Part shown: piece after piece, positions 1 through 6,144 of the stretch
How positions within the stretch are numbered: the first letter of the stretch is position 1
How the letters are laid out: every line of letters begins with the position of its first letter
Origin: CAYGTK01 sp964352775
GTDB lineage: Bacteria > Bacteroidota > Bacteroidia > Chitinophagales > CAIOSU01
Direction: 5' to 3'
Assembly: GCA_964352775.1 (NCBI GenBank)
Contig: CAYGTK010000146.1
Span: 1-10,835, forward strand
DNA: 10,835 nt
The notes under the pieces: model-generated
Told to the model about the DNA's origin: nothing
Database searches by the model: none
What the model saw: the letters and a program-made list of their open reading frames with translations, nothing else
Translations under genes and position numbers: made by a program

Positions 1-673
1 AACAGAACGTAAACAAGCTGAACGTAAAATACTAAGCTCGTTTATTGAAGGAGAGGATAAAGAGCGCCAGCGCGTGGCTCAAGATCTGCACGATGGCCTT
101 GGGCAGAATCTATCAGCAGCAAGTTTGAATTTTAATGCGGTATTGCCTCATATTGATAGTTTGGACGATAGACGTAAAACGCAATTTGAAACGGGCCTAT
201 CGCTACTTACTACAGCTATTGAAGAAAGCCGCAATATTTCACATAACCTAATGCCAAAAACTGTTCGCGATTTTGGTTTGGGTTTGTCAATAGAAGCATT
301 AGTAAAGCAAGCTCAGCAGAGTTACGATGGCAAAATAGTGTTCTATCATAATTTGGAGCGAACCAACCTTTCGGCCGCCATAGCTTTGAATTTGTACCGC
401 ATAACCCAAGAGGCATTGAACAATACCTTAAAACATGCGGAGGCAAATAAAATTTATATACAAATAATGAGGCATGATAGCAATATCTTGTATACCTTTG
501 AGGATAACGGGAAAGGTTATAACGTGGAGGGATTAAGAGGAGAGGAACGTGGCATAGGATTGAAAAATATGGAAAGCCGTGTTTATAGTTTATTGGGCAC
601 TATTAATGTAGAAAGTAAGCCTAATAAAGGAACAATAATTTTAATAGAACTACCCTTAGTAGAACAAGAATAG
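1..673 (+). CDS. NarL-type sensor histidine kinase, C-terminal part (5' end outside window)
   Basis: This is the catalytic half of a histidine kinase that autophosphorylates on His and passes phosphate to a response regulator. The frame is open from base 2, so the true N-terminus and any sensor domain lie to the left; 223 codons are visible. Counting from the first codon, a HisKA_3-type dimerisation helix carries the motif DLHDGLGQ with the phosphoacceptor His at about residue 30. The HATPase_c domain follows: N-box near 137-145 (EALNNTLKHA), G1 box DNGKG at 168-172 and G2 box RGIGL at 183-187. HisKA_3 kinases of the NarX/DegS class normally pair with NarL/LuxR-type regulators, and one begins 17 bp downstream, so the two probably form an operon. 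The ATP-binding boxes appear intact. What the kinase senses cannot be judged from this window. Confidence 0.93.
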   Translation, partial: TERKQAERKILSSFIEGEDKERQRVAQDLHDGLGQNLSAASLNFNAVLPHIDSLDDRRKTQFETGLSLLTTAIEESRNISHNLMPKTVRDFGLGLSIEALVKQAQQSYDGKIVFYHNLERTNLSAAIALNLYRITQEALNNTLKHAEANKIYIQIMRHDSNILYTFEDNGKGYNVEGLRGEERGIGLKNMESRVYSLLGTINVESKPNKGTIILIELPLVEQE

Positions 674-690
674 CCATTAAGCATAAAGAT

Positions 691-1350
691 TTGAACCAAC
701 CCACAAACATACTATTAGCCGACGATCATAAGATAGTTCGTGATGGTATGCGCTCATTGCTCGATGATGAGGGCGACTACAAAATAGTAGGAGAGGCGGA
801 AAATGGTCAGCAAGTGTTAGAGCTACTCACCAAGCTTGCTGTAGATGTGGTAATTCTTGATATTAACATGCCCGTAATGGATGGTTTGGAAACCACCATG
901 GCCATTTCAGAACAGTTTCCCAAGGTAAAGGTGCTTATACTTACCATGATGAGCGAGGATGAGCACATCAAGGCATTGCTAAATGCTGGGGCTAAGGGGT
1001 ACCTTTTAAAGAATTCAGGGAAAGATGAATTACTGGAAGCTTTAGGGAACATTGTACAGGGAAAATATTACTTCAGTGAAGATGCCACCCGAGCTATTAT
1101 GTTAGACCTTGTTCAGGGAAGAACCAAAAAGGAGAAGAAAGAGACCGAAATACCACTCACTGAACGTGAGCTGGAAGTGTTAGACCTAATAGTGAAAGAA
1201 CATACCAACCAAGAAATAGCCGAATTACTCTTCATTAGCGTGCGCACAGTAGATGCCCACCGCCGTAATCTACTAGAAAAAACAGGTGCAAGAAATGCAG
1301 CTGGCCTAGTAAAGTACGCCTTAGAAAATAAGCTCTTCAAGAGCATATAG
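691..1350 (+). CDS. NarL/LuxR-family response regulator
   Basis: This is a 219-residue DNA-binding response regulator, the usual length for the family. The receiver domain (about 6-125) has the acidic pair D11/D12, phosphoacceptor D57 in the segment VVILDINMP, the switch Thr T85 and the conserved K107. A LuxR-type helix-turn-helix occupies about 155-212, with PLTERELEVLDLI opening it and a recognition helix around SVRTVDAHRRNL. The start is TTG: the first in-frame ATG is codon 20 and would remove the D11/D12 pocket, so a TTG start is strongly preferred although no clear Shine-Dalgarno precedes it. It lies 17 bp after the HisKA_3 kinase gene, its likely phosphodonor. It probably acts in the cytoplasm as a phosphorylation-dependent transcription factor; its target genes are unknown. 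Confidence 0.95.
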   Translation: MNQPTNILLADDHKIVRDGMRSLLDDEGDYKIVGEAENGQQVLELLTKLAVDVVILDINMPVMDGLETTMAISEQFPKVKVLILTMMSEDEHIKALLNAGAKGYLLKNSGKDELLEALGNIVQGKYYFSEDATRAIMLDLVQGRTKKEKKETEIPLTERELEVLDLIVKEHTNQEIAELLFISVRTVDAHRRNLLEKTGARNAAGLVKYALENKLFKSI

Positions 1351-1367
1351 GTAAAATTACCTAGCTC
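1332..1367 (+). other. Stem-loop spanning the response regulator stop codon
   Basis: Arms TAGGTAA (1348-1354) and TTACCTA (1357-1363) flank AA, and an outer GAGC/GCTC pair (1341-1344 / 1364-1367) continues the helix after a 3-nt bulge. The GAGC arm can alternatively pair backwards with GCTC inside GCTCTTCAAGAGC (1332-1344). There is no T-run downstream, so it is not a standard rho-independent terminator. It could be a weak terminator, an mRNA 3' stabiliser or a protein-binding palindrome. Confidence 0.4.
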
Positions 1368-1410
1368 ACATTTAGGCAGTATAGCCCATATATGCACTAC
1401 CTCTATAACC

Positions 1411-1418
1411 TACATTTG
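1411..1418 (+). promoter_or_regulatory. Putative Bacteroidota -7 promoter box TACATTTG
   Basis: This is an exact match to the TAnnTTTG -7 consensus used by the primary sigma factor of Bacteroidota. I see no TTG at the usual -33 distance. Transcription would begin near 1423-1425, which leaves a short leader before the ATG at 1436 and would exclude the GTG at 1421 as a start codon. Confidence 0.4.
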
Positions 1419-1435
1419 GTGTGGATGAAAGTAAA

Positions 1436-1807
1436 ATGGGGCAAAAAGTAATAATACTGGGGCATTCGCGGGCACTCAGCAGAGCTGTAAAAGGCATTGT
1501 ACCAGAGCGGATGGCACTAGATCTGCATTTTGTTTCTCCTGACGAAATAATAGAAAATAGCGAGCACTCGATACTGACCGACGATGTAAGCCTTGTTATT
1601 GCTGAGCTAAGTGATCTTAAAACGAGCAATCGCGAACAATTGGAACAACTAAGGGCCATCCTACCCAGTATTCCTATACTTGCGATAGACACTTATGAAG
1701 ATCCGCATTTAATAGCATCGTTAAAGCGTTCAGGAGCAACCGATTACATACCAGTAAGCAGATTGGCCCAAGAAATAGATAAAACCTTATTGAGAATATT
1801 AGGCTAA
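1436..1807 (+). CDS. Degenerate (pseudo-)receiver domain protein
   Basis: This is a stand-alone protein of 123 residues, about the size of one receiver domain, and the alternating strand/helix pattern fits that fold. Laid by eye against the upstream regulator, PSIPILAID falls in register with PKVKVLILT, and GATDYIP with GAKGYLL. The positions matching D57, T85 and K107 of the regulator are E57, D85 and V107, at identical spacing. The acidic pair is replaced by H10/S11. It should therefore not be phosphorylated in the usual way, and Glu at the phosphosite may mimic the phosphorylated state. There is no DNA-binding or other output domain. I chose the ATG at 1436 because a -7 box sits at 1411-1418; a GTG at 1421 would add five residues. 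The gene lies between a two-component pair and a soluble kinase, so a role as adaptor or connector is an inference. Confidence 0.75.
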   Translation: MGQKVIILGHSRALSRAVKGIVPERMALDLHFVSPDEIIENSEHSILTDDVSLVIAELSDLKTSNREQLEQLRAILPSIPILAIDTYEDPHLIASLKRSGATDYIPVSRLAQEIDKTLLRILG

Positions 1808-1812
1808 CTATA

Positions 1813-1850
1813 AAAGTGTGAACTATACACTTTAAGCCTATCCTAATAGG
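1813..1850 (+). terminator. Two small tandem hairpins, possible weak terminator
   Basis: Just after the pseudo-receiver gene, AAAGTGT (1813-1819) can pair with ACACTTT (1827-1833), and CCTAT (1837-1841) with ATAGG (1846-1850). Neither is GC-rich or followed by a T-run, so termination would be inefficient if it occurs at all. The rest of the gap to 1939 shows only a near -7 box. Confidence 0.25.
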
Positions 1851-1910
1851 TGAAACTACCCACACATAAATTTAGGTTTTTCACGTCAGCCTAAGTTTAA
1901 AATATCAACC

Positions 1911-1918
1911 CACATTTG
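1911..1918 (+). promoter_or_regulatory. Possible -7 promoter box CACATTTG (one mismatch)
   Basis: The octamer differs from TAnnTTTG only at its first base and lies 21 bases before the ATG at 1940, a plausible promoter distance. No convincing -33 TTG is present. The following kinase may instead be read through from the gene upstream. Confidence 0.22.
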
Positions 1919-1939
1919 CATCATTGAATACCACCCTAC

Positions 1940-3511
1940 ATGAATAGACTTATAAACGTACCGCCATTAGCACCAGCAGAAGTAGCCGCTCAAGAAAATT
2001 GGGCCTTATTAACTGTAGGTAAGTATGGGTATGTGAGTCTGCCAAGTACTGGATGGGAACAACTAAGTGGTTATACTACTGAGGATCTTAAAGAGCTATC
2101 ATTAAAGGAAATGGTAGTAGAAGAAGAGCAGCAGCAATTTGAAGATGATATTCGATCATTAAAAGACGCTCCACTTCCTTGTCCGTTAAAATTCAATATA
2201 GTAAACGGAAAGGGAGAGAAGCAGTTGGTAGAATGGAATGCCTTCCGTGTACCAGAGGCTGACATTATTACTGGCCCTATACAAATAGGTGAAACACCAA
2301 CACCCTCTAAGCAAGGGCAGGGGCAGCAGTGCCTACTACACATAACCAAAGCAGCAAGTAATGTTACTGATATTACTGTTTTTGCAAAAGAAGTAGCAAG
2401 TCGATTAGGCGAAATGTTCGGAGCTGGGTTAGTGTATATTCGCCAAGTAAGCCCTGAGCGTAAAACATTAGGATTGTTTGCCCGCAGCGGGCTTCAGTTA
2501 AATGCAAAAGAACTGATGACGAATGACTCAACTACTTTGGAGTCGTCTAGGCCTGAATGTTTACCGCTTAATGATAAATTGATACCCGCACATTTACGTG
2601 AGCAAGGTATAGCATCAGGTATGTGCCTAATGTTGAGCATTGGAAATAAGCAGTTCGGAAATCTTGGTGTGTTTAACGATGGCCGCCGAGTGTATAAAGG
2701 TTGGGAAGTAGACTTGCTACGCAGCGTAGCAGAAATATTTGCTCAAACGCATCAACGTTTAATGCTTGAAAAGCAATTGGGCAAAGTTGATAAACTACTA
2801 GAAGGTAAAGTTGAGGAGCGGTCGAAAGTATTGAAAAATACTATCAAGGAGCTAAGCTCATTCAATGCATCAGTATCTCACGATCTTCGCACACCAGTGC
2901 GCAGCGTGCAGATATTTGCGCACATGATAAAGGTACATAGCGGGCATTTGTTAGATGAATCATCAAGCGATCTGCTAAATCGCATCATCAACTCCACGGA
3001 AGAGATGAGCGAGTTGATAGATGAACTACTACAGCTGGCTCAAGGCGATAAGAAAGAGCTAAATAAGGTAACTGTAGATACCCAAGAGCTTTGGGAAGAA
3101 ACTATTGAGCAAGTGCTATTACAATATCAAATGCGCAGGGGCGAGCTAGAGGTGGTAATGAACAGAGCTATCCCTGCAATGAGTGGCGATAGATCGATGC
3201 TAAAGCAGGTGTTGATAAACCTATTTGCTAATGCTATCAAGTTCTCAAGGGTTAAGAATCGCCCAATAATACAGATAGGCTATAGTGAAGAACACAAGGC
3301 ACACTTTATTAAAGACAACGGTGTGGGTTTAAGTGCTGAAGAGAAGGAAAAGATATTTATGGCCCATAAGCTATCAAAAGATAGTACCGACCGAGCAGGT
3401 GGTATGGGCTTAACGATAATACAACGAGTAATAAACCGCCACGGCGGAAAGGTATGGGTCGAAGGTGAAAAAGAGGTGGGTACTACCTTCTATTTTAGCC
3501 TACCGGCTTAA
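1940..3511 (+). CDS. Soluble PAS/GAF-like sensor histidine kinase
   Basis: This is a 523-residue cytoplasmic kinase with no signal peptide or membrane segment. A PAS-like domain lies at about 20-105, including the typical GWEQLSGYTTEDL stretch. A GAF-like region covers about 130-275, a helical coiled linker 275-305, and a HisKA domain has phosphoacceptor H314 in SVSHDLRTPVRSV. The HATPase_c domain shows N427/N431 (LINLFANAIKFS), the G1 box DNGVG at 459-463 and the G2 box GGMGL at 487-491. The H-box form SHDLRTP with a PAS/GAF front end resembles phytochrome-like and other light, redox or small-molecule kinases. I see no obvious conserved Cys for a bilin, so the ligand is unknown. It is preceded at 132 bp by the pseudo-receiver gene and ends at a strong terminator. 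No complete response regulator adjoins it, so it is an orphan kinase in this window. Confidence 0.93.
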   Translation: MNRLINVPPLAPAEVAAQENWALLTVGKYGYVSLPSTGWEQLSGYTTEDLKELSLKEMVVEEEQQQFEDDIRSLKDAPLPCPLKFNIVNGKGEKQLVEWNAFRVPEADIITGPIQIGETPTPSKQGQGQQCLLHITKAASNVTDITVFAKEVASRLGEMFGAGLVYIRQVSPERKTLGLFARSGLQLNAKELMTNDSTTLESSRPECLPLNDKLIPAHLREQGIASGMCLMLSIGNKQFGNLGVFNDGRRVYKGWEVDLLRSVAEIFAQTHQRLMLEKQLGKVDKLLEGKVEERSKVLKNTIKELSSFNASVSHDLRTPVRSVQIFAHMIKVHSGHLLDESSSDLLNRIINSTEEMSELIDELLQLAQGDKKELNKVTVDTQELWEETIEQVLLQYQMRRGELEVVMNRAIPAMSGDRSMLKQVLINLFANAIKFSRVKNRPIIQIGYSEEHKAHFIKDNGVGLSAEEKEKIFMAHKLSKDSTDRAGGMGLTIIQRVINRHGGKVWVEGEKEVGTTFYFSLPA

Positions 3512-3548
3512 GAATATCATCATGGGTTGATGGTTGTTGGTTGAAGAT

Positions 3549-3568
3549 GCCGCGGCACTATTCGCGGC
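3549..3568 (+). repeat. GC-rich inverted repeat GCCGCG / CGCGGC
   Basis: Six-base arms at 3549-3554 and 3563-3568 enclose an 8-nt loop. The hairpin sits immediately before the main terminator in the gap between two convergent genes, and it is much more GC-rich than its surroundings. No T-run follows it on either strand. Confidence 0.5.
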
Positions 3569-3571
3569 TAC

Positions 3572-3602
3572 AGCACCCCAAGAGAGGTCTTGGGGTGCTT
3601 TT
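3572..3602 (+). terminator. Rho-independent terminator of the PAS/GAF kinase gene
   Basis: A perfect 12-bp stem, AGCACCCCAAGA (3572-3583) with TCTTGGGGTGCT (3588-3599), closes a GAGG tetraloop and runs into TTTT (3599-3602). It lies about 60 bp after the kinase stop codon. On the minus strand the stem follows the SGNH hydrolase stop closely but has no T-run after it, so it should work mainly on the plus strand. Confidence 0.9.
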
Positions 3603-3614
3603 AATTTGTAGCTA

Positions 3615-5033
3615 TTACAGTGGTGTTATTTCCTGTTCTAGTAGCCAATCAGCTACAGTTCGTCCCATCAATTCGTAGCCAGCTTTGTTGTGATGCCTAT
3701 CTAAGGGGTAGTAGTATTCACTGGCATTTTGTGAGGTTATAAAGCCATCCTTATCATACCTGTCGAGTAGCGATAGCGCGTATTTATGCTGCTTCAATAT
3801 TACCTTCCAGTCGCTCCAAACAAAAGCATTGTTATTTATCTCTATTTCTACTGGATGAACTATTAGTGCAAATGGTATTTGCTTTGTTTTAAGGTGTTTT
3901 TCAAATGCACCTATCTCTTTTCTAAGTATCTGTTCTGCTACTAGAGTCCTTTGTTGTTTAGGCGCTAAGTTCAAGCCCCCAATAGTAATGGTTAAGTGTC
4001 TAACAATGTAACTGACTTCTTGAATGGCTCCAAAAATGCTGAACGAACTCTTTGCCATTTCTTCTTCCGAAAAGCGTTCACTTCCACCGCGATCGATAAT
4101 ATTGTGAATGTCAGATGAGTTCACCATCATTATCACTAAGTCTGGCTTAATACTTTCTAGCAAAATGTCTTCAGCTAAGGCTATTTGATATATCGGGTCA
4201 GAATCAGCAATTCCAGCATTATAGGCAAATACGTTTTTGCCTTGTTGATTTAGCTTTCGCATCATGGCCTTTACCCAGCTATAGTCGGGCTCAACCCCCA
4301 TACCTTCGGTAAATGAGTCGCCTAAGCAGAGTATGCGCTTTTGTTCTGTTTTTATTTCTGTGGGTTCAATGTCCATTAAGCCCACTGAGTTGGTAGTGTG
4401 CGTATAGTTAAATTCAGAGTTCGCCTTTACTACTTCTTCAAATGGTTGGTATACCATATGGCGTTCTGTAGCTGAACTGGTAAAACTCATCGGCAATAAA
4501 TGACCACCATCTCGCTCATATTCCGATATATACGGACTCATTTTGAAGACTACATATTCAGCAACTATAAGGCTTAGTATGGTGACTGTAACTAGTAAAA
4601 CAAGGTTGCTTTTATCTCTTATACGAAAACCCTTTACCACACTATATAACAGTAGAACGACCAAGACCGCTACAGCAAGTGAAAGATACACCCACACGGT
4701 AAGCCAGTAGCTTTGGAATAGTAAGGTTCTATCAGCATATATGCCTGGAAACAACAGAGTAATATAACCTAGCCCAACTAATACGAAAGCCATTTTTACA
4801 GCACTACGTTTTCTTTTTATCAATCCCAGCTTTGTAGGCCCTAATGCATAAAATAAAAGGAAAAGAGCAGAAATATAAAAGGCTATGTTCAGCACTACGA
4901 ATAGTACCCCGTTAGTGGAAAGTAGTTTATTAAATAGGGGGATGTATGACAGGTCGTAACCTAGAAGTGGTACAAATGAAAGTAAAAGTAATGTCAGCCC
5001 TTGTAGTTGCTTTGCCCTTTGGGTGGAAGCCAT
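3615..5033 (-). CDS. Membrane-anchored SGNH/GDSL-type hydrolase (esterase/acyltransferase-like)
   Basis: The 472-residue product (ATG at 5033) has five hydrophobic helices at about 13-28, 42-64, 80-100, 109-133 and 144-162, followed by an SGNH hydrolase domain to the C-terminus. Positive residues cluster before helix 1, between helices 2 and 3 (KLGLIKRKR) and between 4 and 5 (KGFRIRDK), giving N-in topology and an extracytoplasmic catalytic domain. Visible family blocks are a TNSVGLMD segment near 215, the nucleophile motif LGDSFTEG with S240, a block II Gly in YNAGIADS, N305 in MVNSSD, and a DRHH motif with D445 and H448 as the Asp/His of the triad. Such enzymes hydrolyse or transfer acyl groups on lipids or surface glycans; the substrate here is unknown. 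A GTG at 5069, directly after an in-frame stop, would add 12 residues and is less likely. The gene is convergent with the kinase and divergent from the stress-protein gene. Confidence 0.85.
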   Translation of the reverse strand: MASTQRAKQLQGLTLLLLSFVPLLGYDLSYIPLFNKLLSTNGVLFVVLNIAFYISALFLLFYALGPTKLGLIKRKRSAVKMAFVLVGLGYITLLFPGIYADRTLLFQSYWLTVWVYLSLAVAVLVVLLLYSVVKGFRIRDKSNLVLLVTVTILSLIVAEYVVFKMSPYISEYERDGGHLLPMSFTSSATERHMVYQPFEEVVKANSEFNYTHTTNSVGLMDIEPTEIKTEQKRILCLGDSFTEGMGVEPDYSWVKAMMRKLNQQGKNVFAYNAGIADSDPIYQIALAEDILLESIKPDLVIMMVNSSDIHNIIDRGGSERFSEEEMAKSSFSIFGAIQEVSYIVRHLTITIGGLNLAPKQQRTLVAEQILRKEIGAFEKHLKTKQIPFALIVHPVEIEINNNAFVWSDWKVILKQHKYALSLLDRYDKDGFITSQNASEYYYPLDRHHNKAGYELMGRTVADWLLEQEITPL

Positions 5034-5142
5034 ATATACAATACTACTGAAAAGTGAAAGGAATACCACTCAATTGCTGCTGCTGGTAATAAATTTTGTT
5101 TCTCCTAATAAACAAAAGCGTGCATATTGAATAGCGAAGAAT

Positions 5143-5150
5143 TATCTTTG
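5143..5150 (+). promoter_or_regulatory. Putative -7 promoter box TATCTTTG of the universal stress gene
   Basis: This is an exact TAnnTTTG match 31 bases before the ATG at 5182, so transcription would start near 5155 with a leader of roughly 25 nt. The nearest upstream TTG (5127-5129) is only 13 bases away, shorter than usual for a -33 element. The 148-bp divergent region 5034-5181 must also hold the promoter for the minus-strand hydrolase, which I could not locate. Confidence 0.5.
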
Positions 5151-5181
5151 CAGCCAAATTATCAACCCGCCAAGGCAAGTC

Positions 5182-6048
5182 ATGTCCATCAAATTCGATC
5201 TTAAAAAGATATTAGTACCTACTGATTTTTCTACCCTTTCACTCAGCGCTCTTCATTACGCGGCAAAAATAGCCAAGCATAGCGATGCAGAGATAGTGTT
5301 ACTGCACGTAATGGAAACCTACGAGCAAAATGTAGAGTTGAATGCAGTTATCGATCTTGATAAACTAGTGCAAGAAGCAGTTGACAAAAAATTGACGGAG
5401 CTAAAGAATCAGAATATTGACCTGTGGGGAATTCCCATAAGGGTGGAATTACAGAAGGGTAAGGTGTATTCACGCATTCGTAAGTATGTACGCGATAGTA
5501 AGGTAGACTTAGTAGTAATGGGTACTCAGGGTGCAAAAAGCATCAGTAGATCTGTGCTAGGTACAAACGCATCTCGAACTGTTCAGTTTGCAGCATGCCC
5601 AGTAATAACCATAAGTCGAGAACAAGATAAACCTGACTTTAAGAAGCTGGTACTTCCGCTTGATACGACTAAAGAAACCAAGCAGAAAGTAGATGCGGCA
5701 ATTAAGATAGCCAAGGTGTTTGGTAGCGAAATACACTTGGTATCTGTGTCTACCTATTTAGAGGAGTTTACCGGTGGAGTAGGTCGTTTAGAAGTGGACT
5801 TGAAAGAAGTAGGTAGCCGAATAACTGAAGAGGGAATAGCCGTTAAAGTGAAAACCCTACGTTACGAGAGTGTAGCTACGGCAGTGATGGAGTATTCACA
5901 GAAAATAGATGCTGACCTGGTTTTAATAATGACCCGCCAAGAAGGCCGATTGAATGATATGTTCATTGGCAGTAGCGCTCGCAAATTGATAAGTGAAAGC
6001 AAGGTGCCCATCCTTAGTTTTCAGCCTGATACTACTCAATGGGCCTAA
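5182..6048 (+). CDS. Tandem-domain universal stress protein (UspA family)
   Basis: This 288-residue cytoplasmic protein has two Usp domains in tandem. Domain 1 (about 5-147) starts with KKILVPTDFS, including the conserved D15, and has the ATP-binding signature G-x2-G-x9-G at G114, G117 and G127 (VMGTQGAKS to LGTNAS). Domain 2 (about 153-281) begins KKLVLPLDTT and ends with a weakened version of the signature, TRQEGRLNDMFIGSS, lacking the first Gly. Domain 1 is therefore predicted to bind ATP, while domain 2 may not. Tandem Usps are common in Bacteroidota and usually respond to starvation or other stress; the exact role is not readable from sequence. The gene has its own -7 box and appears to be a single transcription unit. 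Confidence 0.95.
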   Translation: MSIKFDLKKILVPTDFSTLSLSALHYAAKIAKHSDAEIVLLHVMETYEQNVELNAVIDLDKLVQEAVDKKLTELKNQNIDLWGIPIRVELQKGKVYSRIRKYVRDSKVDLVVMGTQGAKSISRSVLGTNASRTVQFAACPVITISREQDKPDFKKLVLPLDTTKETKQKVDAAIKIAKVFGSEIHLVSVSTYLEEFTGGVGRLEVDLKEVGSRITEEGIAVKVKTLRYESVATAVMEYSQKIDADLVLIMTRQEGRLNDMFIGSSARKLISESKVPILSFQPDTTQWA

Positions 6049-6050
6049 CT

Positions 6051-6098
6051 GGGCATTAATCCACAAGTGTGCCTTTATAATTACTGGGTATAATGCCC
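6051..6098 (+). terminator. Inverted repeat after the universal stress gene, possible terminator
   Basis: GGGCATTA (6051-6058) pairs with TAATGCCC (6091-6098) across a 32-nt loop, directly after the stop codon, followed by TTT. A smaller alternative, GGGTA with TGCCC around TAA, overlaps the right arm. The loop is long and the T-run short, so terminator activity is uncertain. Confidence 0.35.
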
Positions 6099-6116
6099 TT
6101 TACCTTTTGCGGTAAA
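6099..6116 (+). promoter_or_regulatory. Inverted repeat TTTACC / GGTAAA before the secreted protein gene
   Basis: Perfect 6-bp arms at 6099-6104 and 6111-6116 flank TTTTGC, about 29 bases before the ATG. A near -7 box, TATCTTTA (6120-6127, last base off consensus), follows immediately. The repeat would therefore overlap the -33 region and could be an operator, although it might also belong to the preceding terminator. Confidence 0.3.
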
Positions 6117-6144
6117 CTTTATCTTTAGAGTTCATTTCATCTAT

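Noticed and set aside
1372..1692. Minus-strand open frame of 106 codons opposite the pseudo-receiver gene
   Set aside because: It is Ser/Leu-rich with no domain, and the plus strand has a coherent receiver-like protein in register with a known family. It is an antisense shadow.
5034..5181. Possible small gene or RNA in the divergent gap
   Set aside because: The 148 bp contain promoter-like sequence but no convincing short ORF, strong structure or terminator.
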